Part shown: one piece after another, positions 53,790 through 63,339 of the stretch
Numbering within the stretch: position 1 is the stretch's first letter
How the letters are laid out: each line of letters begins with the position of its first letter
Made by a program: the position numbers and the translations under genes
The notes under the pieces: generated by a model
Seen by the model: only the letters and a program-made list of their open reading frames with translations
Database searches by the model: none
What the model was told of the DNA's origin: nothing
Assembly: GCA_019638275.1 (NCBI GenBank)
Contig: JAHBUC010000010.1
Location: 85,126 to 149,125, forward strand
DNA: 64,000 bases
From: Cyclobacteriaceae bacterium
GTDB taxonomy: Bacteria > Bacteroidota > Bacteroidia > Cytophagales > Cyclobacteriaceae
Direction: 5' to 3'

Positions 53790-55175
53790 ATGCTGAAAAC
53801 AATTACCGCCATCAGTTTACTGGTGCTGTTTTCAGCATGTGCCTCTTTTTACGAAGGCACTTACGAGTACAACCGACAGTTTGAAGAGGGTAACCTGGAG
53901 CAGGCATTAAAAACGCTTCGCTCCAGCACGATGTATAAACGGAAACATGCGGAGTTCCTTTCGCATGTAAACAACGGTCTGCTGCTTTCCGTAATGGGAA
54001 AGTATGAAGAGAGCAACAGCTACCTGGAGAAGGCATTTATTTTTGGTGAAGACTATCGGGTCAACTACGCCCGTGAGGCTGCTTCTTATCTTACCAATCC
54101 TACTGTTACCATTTACCGGGGTGAAGATCATGAGCACCTGATGTTGCTGTATTACAAAGCGTTGAATTTTCTAAAGCTTGAAAAATACGAAGAGGCCCTG
54201 GTTGAATGCAGGCGACTAAACATCCGGCTGCAGCAATTATCTGATCGCTACACATCGCCTGAGCGATATAAGCGGGATGCTTTTGTTCACAACCTGATGG
54301 GCTTAATTTATCAAGCCAACAGCGATTGGAACAATGCGTTTATTGCGTACCGAAATGCACTGGAGATTTATGAAGAGGACTATACGCGTATGTTTGGCTT
54401 GCAGGCTCCCGAACAATTGAAAAGGGATTTATTGGAAGCAGCTTTCCGAACCGGTTTTCTGGATGAATTTGAAATTTACAGGGAGAAATTTGGATGGCCC
54501 GACTACACGGTTTCAAATCGTGATGCTGACCTGGTGTTCTTTTGGCATAATGGGCTTGGTCCGATCAAAGATGAATGGAGCATCAACTTCATGATCAACC
54601 GCTCGGGCGATCAATTTGTGTTCTTCAATGAACAACTCGGGCTGAGCTATGCTTTTCCGGTTTCCAATGAAGATGACCGAAAGTCATTAAGTCGGTTGGA
54701 GGTCTTTCGCGTGGCATTTCCAAAGTATGTTGAACGCCCACCGTTGTATGCTTCGGGCAGTATTTATGTTGATGAAGCTGAATATACGTTACAACTTACC
54801 GAAGATGTGAACAAGATTGCCTTCAAATCACTTCAGGAGCGTATGTGGCTTGAGTTCAGTAAAGCACTGATACGCGTAGCCTTGAAGAAAGCAACAGAAT
54901 ATAGTGCAAGAAAGGAAGATGAGAATTTAGGGGCCCTTATTGGAATGGTGAATGCCATGACCGAGAAGGCAGATACCCGCAATTGGCAGACCTTGCCCCA
55001 TAGCATATTGTACACCCGTGTTCCATTGAATGAAGGAATCAATGGCACGCGGTTCGAGATGCAGTTACCGAATGGTTCAGCGGATGTGCGTAACTTTACC
55101 TACCGTGCCAAGCGCGGACAAACACTTTTTCATACCTTCACTTCGTTAGAATCAAGACCGGTACGGAGATACTGA
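53790..55175 (+). CDS. COG3014-like TPR lipoprotein
   Basis: 461-residue SPII lipoprotein: the signal ends in FSAC with acylated Cys17. The mature part begins with TPR-type helices (about 25-190; YNRQFEEGNLEQALKTLRSS; KALNFLKLEKYEEALVECRR) and then a mixed domain. The overall layout resembles the poorly known COG3014 group of exported TPR lipoproteins. It is directly downstream of the LpoB-like gene (11 nt), suggesting they form one complex or pathway, perhaps in cell-wall synthesis. Function unproven. Confidence 0.75.
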   Translation: MLKTITAISLLVLFSACASFYEGTYEYNRQFEEGNLEQALKTLRSSTMYKRKHAEFLSHVNNGLLLSVMGKYEESNSYLEKAFIFGEDYRVNYAREAASYLTNPTVTIYRGEDHEHLMLLYYKALNFLKLEKYEEALVECRRLNIRLQQLSDRYTSPERYKRDAFVHNLMGLIYQANSDWNNAFIAYRNALEIYEEDYTRMFGLQAPEQLKRDLLEAAFRTGFLDEFEIYREKFGWPDYTVSNRDADLVFFWHNGLGPIKDEWSINFMINRSGDQFVFFNEQLGLSYAFPVSNEDDRKSLSRLEVFRVAFPKYVERPPLYASGSIYVDEAEYTLQLTEDVNKIAFKSLQERMWLEFSKALIRVALKKATEYSARKEDENLGALIGMVNAMTEKADTRNWQTLPHSILYTRVPLNEGINGTRFEMQLPNGSADVRNFTYRAKRGQTLFHTFTSLESRPVRRY

Positions 55176-55201
55176 AATGTGGTGGTTTACGTGAATTTAC
55201 T

Positions 55202-55209
55202 TACTTTTG
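55202..55209 (+). promoter_or_regulatory. Putative -7 element upstream of the beta-barrel gene
   Basis: TACTTTTG, an exact TAnnTTTG match. The transcript would begin near 55216, so an in-frame ATG at 55228 (closed by TAG at 55240) would be the first start codon met by ribosomes. Confidence 0.4.
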
Positions 55210-55269
55210 ATGTTTAATTTTCAGAGAATGAGCGCGTTATAGTACCCTCACTGTCAAAATTTTACAAGC

Positions 55270-56298
55270 CTGAACCGTAAACTCGTCATATCCCTTCTCA
55301 TTCTCGCACTGGTTGTGCCCTTCGTATCGTTAGCTCAGAACGATAAAGATGTAAGCATCCCGCTGGATCACTTTTATGTTGACCGGCAGGGAGTAGGTTT
55401 GTTCAGGAGACTACTAAGCAAGGTACACTTCGGATTAAGCACCGGTTATGGATCAACTAAGTTCCGGCATAACCTTGAAGATTTTGGTATTTATCAACCT
55501 GCATCTGGAAATCCTTACCTGTTTAACCCCACCACACCGGCCAATGGCTTGTTCAATTGGTTTAATGAAGCAGTGGACACCACGCTGACCATAAACCCGG
55601 GCGAATTTCTGGTTAGTCCGGATACGGCTTCGATAGGCTTTAGAAGTAAGTCGTTCAATATTCCATTGCGACTAACGGCTCATGTCGAAATCAAACAACG
55701 GTACCGCATAGGGGCGGGGTATTCGTTTGAGTTTACCAAAGTCAATGACTTTGAACCGCTATCGTTTGGCAACGATATAAATTCATACGAGCCTGAAGTT
55801 TCATCCTTCTTTCTCAAGAAATATTTTGTTTTACTTGGTGCCTCCGTTTATAGGTATGATAACTACCTGCTTACCGTTGATGCGCAAATAGGGGGCTATA
55901 GCCTGGGGAAGAAATTCGATAAGGCTGTGATTGATAAAGGCATGTTCTTCAATCTGGGGGCCATGGTAGAACGGGAAATGTCGGAATACTTCCGCCTGTT
56001 TATACGACCATCAATTGAATTTAAGGGGTATGATTTAAACGTGGCCGAAGCCGGCACGAGCATCAGGCACCGGATGAATGCGTTCTATATCAATGTTGGG
56101 GCGTCCTACAGGATACCTGAACTGAGGCGTTGTTACGACAAGTTGTGCAGGGCGCAAATCAACCATGCGCATGGCAACCGCGAGTACCGTAGCCGGGTGC
56201 ATCCCATCTGGAAAAAGCAGAACCCACACTACGGAGAAAACTACCCGAACCTGATCAAATACAAGGGTAAAAACAAGCGCAAACTTAACCCATATTAA
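55270..56298 (+). CDS. Outer-membrane beta-barrel protein with non-standard start
   Basis: Outer-membrane protein of ~342 residues with a hydrophobic signal (LNRKLVISLLILALVVPF, then VSLAQ) and a mature part of alternating strands (YRIGAGYSFEFTKVND; KYFVLLGASVYRYDNYLLTV). Its tail is Lys/Arg-rich (KYKGKNKRKLNP), not aromatic. No ATG, GTG or TTG precedes the signal peptide back to the in-frame TAG at 55240. The CTG at 55270 gives a good signal with basic N region, whereas the GTG at 55315 would lose most of it. Either CTG is used, or the in-frame ATG at 55228 is cut by a nonsense codon. It follows the COG3014-like gene by 94 nt. Function unknown. Confidence 0.7.
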   Translation: MNRKLVISLLILALVVPFVSLAQNDKDVSIPLDHFYVDRQGVGLFRRLLSKVHFGLSTGYGSTKFRHNLEDFGIYQPASGNPYLFNPTTPANGLFNWFNEAVDTTLTINPGEFLVSPDTASIGFRSKSFNIPLRLTAHVEIKQRYRIGAGYSFEFTKVNDFEPLSFGNDINSYEPEVSSFFLKKYFVLLGASVYRYDNYLLTVDAQIGGYSLGKKFDKAVIDKGMFFNLGAMVEREMSEYFRLFIRPSIEFKGYDLNVAEAGTSIRHRMNAFYINVGASYRIPELRRCYDKLCRAQINHAHGNREYRSRVHPIWKKQNPHYGENYPNLIKYKGKNKRKLNPY

Positions 56299-56458
56299 CC
56301 CCCTTGAACTACCTGAAAATCAGGCTCGAAAATCCTAATAAAAGCAGTTCGAAAAGCCCTTTTTTAGCATCAAATTATTATCTTGCACCGCTTGAAAAAT
56401 GACCTCAAAATGAGGCGTTGAAGGCGATAGTAAACTGACTAAAATCTGATAGAAAACC

Positions 56459-58954
56459 GTGGCTGAAGAAACCGGTAATTTGCCCGAACGGCAAAACATT
56501 ATCCCGATCAATATTGAAGATGAAATGCGCGGTGCCTACATCGATTATTCGATGTCGGTTATTGTCTCACGCGCCCTGCCCGATGTACGCGATGGCCTGA
56601 AACCTGTACACCGAAGGGTGTTGTATGGTATGCTTGAACTGGGCGTCAACTACAATAAGTCCTATAAAAAGTCCGCCCGTATTGTAGGGGAAGTGCTTGG
56701 TAAGTACCACCCGCATGGCGATGCCTCCGTGTATGAAACCATGGTGCGAATGGCCCAGGATTGGTCGATGCGCTACCCGTTGGTTGACGGACAGGGTAAC
56801 TTCGGTTCGATTGATGGTGATGCCGCAGCGGCCATGCGTTATACCGAGGCACGTTTACGCAGAATTGCAGAAGAGCTTTTGGCTGACATCAACAAAGACA
56901 CCGTTGACTTTCAGCCCAACTTTGATGACTCGTTAACTGAACCAACCGTGTTGCCGGGTAAGTTGCCCAACTTGCTGGTTAATGGGGCTTCCGGTATTGC
57001 AGTTGGGATGGCAACAAACATGGCCCCGCATAACCTGCGCGAAGTGGTGGATGGCATTGTGGCCTACATTGATAACAACGAAATTTCCATTGAGGATTTG
57101 ATGAAATTCGTTACTGCCCCAGACTTTCCCACGGGCGGTATCATATACGGAATTGGTGGCGTGCGCGAAGCCTACCGTACTGGCAGAGGCAGGGTAGTGG
57201 TACGTGCCAAAGCCGAGATTGTAACCCAGGCCAATGGCAGGGAGCAGATCGTGGTAACCGAAATACCCTATCAGGTAAACAAAGCCCTGATGATTGAAAA
57301 GACGGCAGCCTTGATCAATGAAAAGAAGATTGAAGGCATTTCAGATATACGCGATGAGTCGGATCGTGATGGGTACCGCATTGTATACGATTTGAAGCGT
57401 GATGCAATTGGAAATATCGTACTGAATAACTTATACAAGTACACCCAGCTGCAATCAAACTTTGGAATCAACAACGTAGCCCTTGTAAAGGGTAGACCAC
57501 AAACCCTGAACCTAAAAGACCTGATCAAGAACTTTGTGGAACATCGCCACGAAGTGGTGACCAGGCGCACACTTTATGAACTTAATGAGGCTGAAAAGCG
57601 GGCACACATACTGGAAGGTTATTTGATTGCACTGGATAACCTGGATGAGGTTATTGCCTTGATTCGTGCTTCAAAGGATCCGGAAACGGCCAAGACTGAA
57701 TTGATCAGTCGCTTTGGGTTGTCAGAAATTCAGGCCAAGGCCATACTGGAAATGCGCTTGCAGCGTCTGACCGGTCTGGAGCGCGATAAAATACAGCAGG
57801 AGTATAAGGAAGTAATGGAATTGATTGGCCGGTTGAAAGACATTCTGGCCAGTGAGCCGTTGCGCATGCAGATCATTAAAGATGAATTGGCAGAATTGCG
57901 CGATCGGTATGGAGATGACCGCAGAACGGAGATTGTTCCTACAGAGGAAGACGATATCCTTCCGGAGGATATGATTCCGAATGAGGAAATGGTCATAACG
58001 ATTTCCAATCAGGGGTATATCAAGCGCACCTCACTTTCCGAATACAGAACGCAGGGTAGAGGCGGAGTTGGTTCCCGTGGCGTTGCCACCAAGGAAGATG
58101 ATTTTACTGAGCACCTTTTTATCGCGCATGCGCATAACTTCCTGCTCATATTTACGGAGAGCGGTAAGGTATACTGGAAAAAAGCCTATGAAATTCCGGA
58201 AGGCAACAAAACTTCAAAAGGAAGAGCCATCCAAAACCTGATCAACATTGAGCCGGGGGATACTGTAAAGGCCGTAATCAACATCCGCACACTTGAGGAT
58301 GAAGAATACCTGAATAATAATTTTGTTATTCTGTGTACTGAGAAAGGCACGATCAAGAAAACTTCGCTTGAAGCGTACTCACGGCCTCGTCAAGGGGGTA
58401 TAAACGCCATCACCACTCATGAAGGTGACCGGCTGTTGACCGCCTCGCTTACCAATGGTAAAAACCACATCATTATTGCCAAGTCGGAAGGTAAGGCTGT
58501 TCATTTCAGCGAAGAAGATGTTCGCCCTATGGGCCGTACTGCCGCTGGTGTGCGGGCCGTTACACTGGATTCTTCTACCGATAAAGTAATAGGTATGGTA
58601 TGCATCACCCGGGAGGATGCTAATTTGCTGGTCGTTTCCGAAAAGGGATATGGCAAGCGTTCCTCCATTGATGATTACCGGGTGACAAAGCGTGGCGGAA
58701 AAGGGGTAAAAACCATAAATATCACAGAAAAAACTGGCAAGCTTGTTGCGATCAAGGAAGTAACAGATGACGATGAACTGATGATTATTAACCGTTCAGG
58801 TATTACCATTCGCATAAAAGTTTCCGAACTTCGCATTATGGGTCGGGCAACACAAGGAGTGCGCCTGATACGCCTGAATGAAGATGATCGCATTTCATCC
58901 ATTGAAAAAATTCAACGGATGCAAGATGAAGCACCTGAAGAAAGTAAAATTTAA
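56459..58954 (+). CDS. gyrA: DNA gyrase subunit A
   Basis: Breakage-reunion subunit of the type II topoisomerase that supercoils DNA. 831 residues, GTG start. Seen: the start region [20 protein letters not shown], the catalytic Tyr at Y128 ([11 protein letters not shown]), the quinolone-pocket segment [17 protein letters not shown] (84-100) and the C-terminal pinwheel with a GyrA-box-like [10 protein letters not shown]. At the E. coli Ser83 position stands Ala (A89) and at Asp87 a Glu (E93). The 160-nt upstream region has two small stem-loops (56312-56324; 56403-56415), otherwise no recognised sites. It precedes a TPR gene by 24 nt. Confidence 0.98.
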   Translation: MAEETGNLPERQNIIPINIEDEMRGAYIDYSMSVIVSRALPDVRDGLKPVHRRVLYGMLELGVNYNKSYKKSARIVGEVLGKYHPHGDASVYETMVRMAQDWSMRYPLVDGQGNFGSIDGDAAAAMRYTEARLRRIAEELLADINKDTVDFQPNFDDSLTEPTVLPGKLPNLLVNGASGIAVGMATNMAPHNLREVVDGIVAYIDNNEISIEDLMKFVTAPDFPTGGIIYGIGGVREAYRTGRGRVVVRAKAEIVTQANGREQIVVTEIPYQVNKALMIEKTAALINEKKIEGISDIRDESDRDGYRIVYDLKRDAIGNIVLNNLYKYTQLQSNFGINNVALVKGRPQTLNLKDLIKNFVEHRHEVVTRRTLYELNEAEKRAHILEGYLIALDNLDEVIALIRASKDPETAKTELISRFGLSEIQAKAILEMRLQRLTGLERDKIQQEYKEVMELIGRLKDILASEPLRMQIIKDELAELRDRYGDDRRTEIVPTEEDDILPEDMIPNEEMVITISNQGYIKRTSLSEYRTQGRGGVGSRGVATKEDDFTEHLFIAHAHNFLLIFTESGKVYWKKAYEIPEGNKTSKGRAIQNLINIEPGDTVKAVINIRTLEDEEYLNNNFVILCTEKGTIKKTSLEAYSRPRQGGINAITTHEGDRLLTASLTNGKNHIIIAKSEGKAVHFSEEDVRPMGRTAAGVRAVTLDSSTDKVIGMVCITREDANLLVVSEKGYGKRSSIDDYRVTKRGGKGVKTINITEKTGKLVAIKEVTDDDELMIINRSGITIRIKVSELRIMGRATQGVRLIRLNEDDRISSIEKIQRMQDEAPEESKI

Positions 58955-58978
58955 AAACCGATTATAACCTAAATAAAA

Positions 58979-60166
58979 ATGAAACGAGTAGTATGTTTTT
59001 TGTTGATCGCAATACCCCTGACGGTATTTGCACAAAAGGCGATCAAACCGAATTTGAATAAAGCTTTGAATTCATGGAAGCAGGGTAAGTTAGATGAAGC
59101 CAAGCAAATGATTGATGTTTGTGTTACCGATCCGAAATTATCGCTTGACGCCAAAACATTTTTTTATCAAGGATTAATCTATTCCTCCCTTGACACGACC
59201 ACGAGTGAAGCTTATCAAGGGCTTGCTTCCAATGCATTGCAGACTGCTGTGGATGCATATGCCAAGGCAGACGAATTGAATAAGAATTCGAAGAACGAAT
59301 TGTTTTACCAAGGCAATGATTTCATACCCATTTCTAAGTCTCAAGTGATTTCTATGTTGGCAAATCATTACCTAAATGTTGGTGCTTCAGCATATCAAGA
59401 TGATGATTACGAAACAGCACTGAAAAACTTCGATAAATCGAAGAAGTTGACACCTCAAGATACAACGACTTACTTCTATGCCGGGTTTGTAGCGCAAGCC
59501 AATGAAGAATATGATCGTGCAATTGTCGATCTTCAGAAATACCTTGACTTAGGCGGTACATCGCCTGATGCCTATTCTGCGATAATTAATTCATATAGTG
59601 GTCCTAAAGGGGATAAGAAAAAAGCGTTGGAGGTTGTAAGAGAAGCAAAAAAGAGGTTTCCAAATAACACACAATTCCCCTTGGTTGAAATCGGTTTCCT
59701 GATTGACCTGGAAATGACAGATGAGGCCAGAGGTGGCCTGGAGAAAGCTGTAGCTGCTGATCCTTCAAATAAAACGCTTCAATTCTACCTGGGATATGTC
59801 AATTCTAAGTTGGATAAGTTTGATGATGCCAAGAAAAATTTTGAGGCAGCACTTAAAATTGATCCCACCTTCTTTGATGCACAATATTATCTGGCTCAGT
59901 TGTATTTGATTGAAGCTGACAAAATAAAGCGGGAAATGAACAATCTGGGTATCACGGCTGCCGACAAGAAGAAGAAGATGGAATTGGATGCAGAGTTGGT
60001 AAAACGTTACAAGGAAGCATTGCCTTATTGGGAAAAGGCAGAAAAACTTAACCCTTCAGAAACGGATGTACTGGACAAGTTAAGCATCATTTACTACTAC
60101 CTTGGCGAAGACGCTAAAGCCTCACGAGTTGAAAAGCGCTTGAAGGAACTTGGAGTGGATAATTAG
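58979..60166 (+). CDS. Exported TPR-repeat protein, 395 aa
   Basis: Signal peptide about 1-19 (MKRVVCFLLIAIPLTVFAQ), so periplasmic or outer-membrane-facing. The rest consists of TPR helices (e.g. DEAKQMIDVCVTDPKLSLDA; EEYDRAIVDLQKYLDLGG; DDAKKNFEAALKIDPTFFDA), the last with canonical A-x8-Y-x3-DP-like pattern. It begins 24 nt behind gyrA with no terminator between, so it is probably read from the gyrA transcript, and it is ended by the strong terminator at 60195-60235. Partner unknown. Confidence 0.85.
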   Translation: MKRVVCFLLIAIPLTVFAQKAIKPNLNKALNSWKQGKLDEAKQMIDVCVTDPKLSLDAKTFFYQGLIYSSLDTTTSEAYQGLASNALQTAVDAYAKADELNKNSKNELFYQGNDFIPISKSQVISMLANHYLNVGASAYQDDDYETALKNFDKSKKLTPQDTTTYFYAGFVAQANEEYDRAIVDLQKYLDLGGTSPDAYSAIINSYSGPKGDKKKALEVVREAKKRFPNNTQFPLVEIGFLIDLEMTDEARGGLEKAVAADPSNKTLQFYLGYVNSKLDKFDDAKKNFEAALKIDPTFFDAQYYLAQLYLIEADKIKREMNNLGITAADKKKKMELDAELVKRYKEALPYWEKAEKLNPSETDVLDKLSIIYYYLGEDAKASRVEKRLKELGVDN

Positions 60167-60194
60167 AAGATACAGGTTCAGTCTGATCTTAGAG

Positions 60195-60235
60195 AAAGCC
60201 GGGGTGAAATTTTTCATTCCGGCTTTTTCTTTTGA
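60195..60235 (+). terminator. Strong rho-independent terminator after gyrA-TPR
   Basis: A long stem with two G-U pairs (AAAGCCGGGGTGAAA with TTTCATTCCGGCTTT) spans 60195-60225 and is followed by TTTCTTTTG. It begins 28 nt past the TPR stop codon and separates the gyrA unit from the carbohydrate genes. Confidence 0.88.
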
Positions 60236-60257
60236 ATTTAGTTTCAAACAAAATCAT

Positions 60258-62210
60258 ATGCGAAACCGGATTGCCATTTTTTGGATCGTTATGCTGTGGC
60301 AACCGATTTTTGGCCAGGAACCTCTTCAAGGGGTGAGCTTCTCATCTTTAACCATAACCGACCACTTCTGGAGGCCACGACTCCAAACTGTTGCTACCAA
60401 CACCCTGGATGCCTGCATTACCCAAACGGGAATTAAAACACCGCGCATCCGAAACTTTGAAAAAATTGTAAACCAAACGGGGGAGAAGCATGAAGGCATT
60501 TACTATGACGACAGTGATGTTTATAAAGCCCTGGAGGCAATTGCCTATTCCCTTAAAAATTTTCCGGATAAAAAACTTGAGGAAACTGCTGATCGCTGGA
60601 TTGATGTTATCAGTAAAGCTCAACTTCCGGATGGTTATCTCAACACGTATTACCAATTGGGCGATTTTTCAAAGCGCTGGACCGACATCGAAAAGCATGA
60701 AGATTATAATGCAGGACACCTGATCGAAGCTGCCGTGGCGTACCATCACGCCACAGGTAAAGATAGGCTGCTCCAAACCGCAATCCGATTCACCAATCAC
60801 ATTGATTCTACTTTCCGGTTGGGTAACAAGCCCTGGTTCAGTGGTCACCAGGAAATTGAACTGGCATTGGTAAAGTTGTATGATGTAACCAAAAACGATC
60901 GTTACCTGAAACTAAGCGAATGGTATCTGCAACAACGGGGTAAAGGATACTACACATACGGAGCCAACTGGATCACACCCGACTATTGGCAAGATCTGAA
61001 ACAGGTTCATGAACAAACCGAAATTACGGGTCACGCTGTGCGGGCCATGTATCAATACACAGGCGCTGCGGATGTTGCTGGGGTTATGAATAACAAACAG
61101 TACGCTGCAGCGATGCGTGCCGTGTGGGAAGATGTTGTGTACAGAAACCTGTACATCACCGGTGGCATCGGATCATCCGGTCGCAATGAAGGATTTTCAA
61201 TCGATTATGATTTACCCAACATGAATGCCTACTGCGAAACTTGCGCTTCGGTGGGAATGGTATTCTGGAACCAACGCATGAACCGGTTGAGTGGTGACAG
61301 CAAGTTTATTGATGTGCTCGAACGAAGTTTGTACAACGGTGCGCTTTCAGGTCTATCCCTTTCGGGCGATCGGTTTTTTTATGGCAATCCCCTGGCATCA
61401 TTCGGTACACATGCACGAAGAGAATGGTTTGGCACAGCATGCTGCCCGTCAAACATCGCCCGGTTAACGGCATCGGTTGGCGATTATATCTACGCCACAT
61501 CAGCTGCAGGATTATGGATTAACCTCTTCATTGCCAGTAAAACGACAATTGCCATCGGAAAACAATCCGTTGCCATTCAACTCGAAACCAATTACCCGTG
61601 GGAAGGCAAAGGAAAACTCACCGTTAACCCTGAAAAGAAGGGCATGTTCGATATTCATATTCGTATACCAGGTTGGGCTCAAAACAATCCCGTTCCCGGT
61701 GATCTTTATCGCTTCAAGGAAGATCACCTTGCCTCTATTTCTTTTAAAATTAATGGTAAAGCAATTGCCCCTGAACGTATAAACGGATATGCGGTGATCA
61801 GGCGCTCCTGGCAAAAGGGCGATGTTGTGGAGTGGGATTTTCCAATGGTTGTGAAAGAAGTGGTTTCCCATGAACAAGTAAAACAAAATACAGATCGGAT
61901 TGCGCTTCAACGGGGGCCGCTTGTTTACTGTGTTGAAGGGGCGGATAATGGTGGGAAAGCCTGGGATTTTATCGTTCCGGATAGCACCAGCTATAAAACT
62001 GAATTCAAAACTGATCTGCTGGGTGGAGTAGTTGCCATTACGTTTGAAGCACAAGCGCTGAAAGGAGGAGATTCACCAACCGATGTAGTGCATTACACAA
62101 AAATCATAACGGCTATTCCATACTACGCCTGGAACAACCGCGGAGCAAACGAAATGCAGGTATGGCTCCCGAAGAAAGTTAAGGAGGTCAGGATTAATCC
62201 GGAGAATTAA
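60258..62210 (+). CDS. GH127 beta-L-arabinofuranosidase-like enzyme
   Basis: Secreted glycoside hydrolase resembling GH127 enzymes such as bifidobacterial HypBA1, which release L-arabinofuranose using a Zn-bound cysteine nucleophile. 650 residues from the ATG at 60258 (an upstream frame extends it but lacks signal sense); signal peptide about 1-19 (IFGQ). The catalytic set matches HypBA1 in spacing: E311 (acid/base), E327 and C329 ([10 protein letters not shown]), C395-C396 ([12 protein letters not shown]). The (alpha/alpha)6 barrel region has W- and Y-rich helices ([15 protein letters not shown]). It is first gene of a small carbohydrate cluster with galM-like and a further secreted gene. 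Confidence 0.9.
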   Translation: MRNRIAIFWIVMLWQPIFGQEPLQGVSFSSLTITDHFWRPRLQTVATNTLDACITQTGIKTPRIRNFEKIVNQTGEKHEGIYYDDSDVYKALEAIAYSLKNFPDKKLEETADRWIDVISKAQLPDGYLNTYYQLGDFSKRWTDIEKHEDYNAGHLIEAAVAYHHATGKDRLLQTAIRFTNHIDSTFRLGNKPWFSGHQEIELALVKLYDVTKNDRYLKLSEWYLQQRGKGYYTYGANWITPDYWQDLKQVHEQTEITGHAVRAMYQYTGAADVAGVMNNKQYAAAMRAVWEDVVYRNLYITGGIGSSGRNEGFSIDYDLPNMNAYCETCASVGMVFWNQRMNRLSGDSKFIDVLERSLYNGALSGLSLSGDRFFYGNPLASFGTHARREWFGTACCPSNIARLTASVGDYIYATSAAGLWINLFIASKTTIAIGKQSVAIQLETNYPWEGKGKLTVNPEKKGMFDIHIRIPGWAQNNPVPGDLYRFKEDHLASISFKINGKAIAPERINGYAVIRRSWQKGDVVEWDFPMVVKEVVSHEQVKQNTDRIALQRGPLVYCVEGADNGGKAWDFIVPDSTSYKTEFKTDLLGGVVAITFEAQALKGGDSPTDVVHYTKIITAIPYYAWNNRGANEMQVWLPKKVKEVRINPEN

Positions 62211-62214
62211 TGAT

Positions 62215-63339
62215 ATGAATCCTCTTGAGAGAATAGGTGTTATACTGCTGCTCGGCTTTGTCGGAGCTTGTACTGCATCTAAAGAACAACAACTCCAGGA
62301 AGCTGGAATAACCGTTAACGACTATGGTATGATTGGGACAACAACTGTTAAACAATATACAATCAGGAACAAGGCTGGCATGCAGGTGAGTGTGCTTAAT
62401 TATGGCGGAACGATAACCGAGATAGTAGTACCCGACCGAAACGGCAATTTTGAAAATGTGGTGCTCGCCTTTTCAACGCTGGAAGGATACATCGGGGATA
62501 ACAATCCTTACTTAGGCGCGCTCATCGGGCGTTATGCGAATCGCATTGCTAAGGCATCTTTTCGTTTGGGCGAGGAGCTGTACAGTCTTCCGCCAAACAA
62601 TAACGGCAACACCTTGCATGGCGGAAACTATGGCTTCGACAAAGTGATGTGGGATGTTAACATTGAATCGGATAGCTCAATGCGCGTGACATACGATAGT
62701 CCCGATGGTGAAGAAGGGTTTCCGGGTAACCTGCATGTAGAAGTGTTGCTCACGTTGGGCGATGCTAATTCCCTTACACTCGACTACACCGCAACAACCG
62801 ACAAGGCAACTCCGGTAAACCTGACCAGTCATGCGTACTTCAATTTATCAGCAGGTAAAAGTGCCACCATACTGGATCATGAACTACAACTTTACGCAGA
62901 GCGGATAACTGAAGTCAATGATTCATTGATCCCGACCGGAAAATTCACAGAGGTTTTTGAAACACCATTTGATTTTTTGGAAGCTAAGTCCATTGGTCGC
63001 GACATTCAAAACATACCCGGTGGATATGATCACAACTTTGTGTTGTTCGAAGCAAAAGAAACCGGACTGGCCGGTCCTGCTGCCATACTATTCGATCCAT
63101 TAAGTGGGAGGGAAATGAAACTGTATACATCGGAGCCAGGCTTGCAATTTTATTCCGGCAACTTTCTGGATGGTACCATTACCGGGAAAAACGGACAGGC
63201 CTATGTTAAGTATGCCGGACTTTGTCTGGAGCCACAGCATTTCCCTGATTCACCGAATCAACCACATTTTCCCAACACGATTTTAAGACCAGGGGAAACC
63301 TACTACCAGACGAGCCGGTTCGAGTTTAATGTGAGATGA
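62215..63339 (+). CDS. galM: Aldose 1-epimerase (galactose mutarotase-like) lipoprotein
   Basis: Interconverts alpha and beta anomers of sugars such as galactose or arabinose. 374 residues. Unlike cytoplasmic GalM, it carries a lipoprotein signal ending in FVGAC (acylated Cys19), so it acts in the periplasm or on the outer membrane. Catalytic features are present: [11 protein letters not shown], the His motif TLHGG, the acid/base His in [11 protein letters not shown], and the catalytic Glu in [17 protein letters not shown]. It starts 4 nt behind the GH127 gene and overlaps the next gene by 4 nt (ATGA), so the three form one operon for sugar release and processing. Confidence 0.92.
   Translation: MNPLERIGVILLLGFVGACTASKEQQLQEAGITVNDYGMIGTTTVKQYTIRNKAGMQVSVLNYGGTITEIVVPDRNGNFENVVLAFSTLEGYIGDNNPYLGALIGRYANRIAKASFRLGEELYSLPPNNNGNTLHGGNYGFDKVMWDVNIESDSSMRVTYDSPDGEEGFPGNLHVEVLLTLGDANSLTLDYTATTDKATPVNLTSHAYFNLSAGKSATILDHELQLYAERITEVNDSLIPTGKFTEVFETPFDFLEAKSIGRDIQNIPGGYDHNFVLFEAKETGLAGPAAILFDPLSGREMKLYTSEPGLQFYSGNFLDGTITGKNGQAYVKYAGLCLEPQHFPDSPNQPHFPNTILRPGETYYQTSRFEFNVR

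Noticed and set aside
61512..62054. 180-aa minus-strand frame opposite the GH127 gene
   Set aside because: Antisense shadow of a well supported glycosidase gene.
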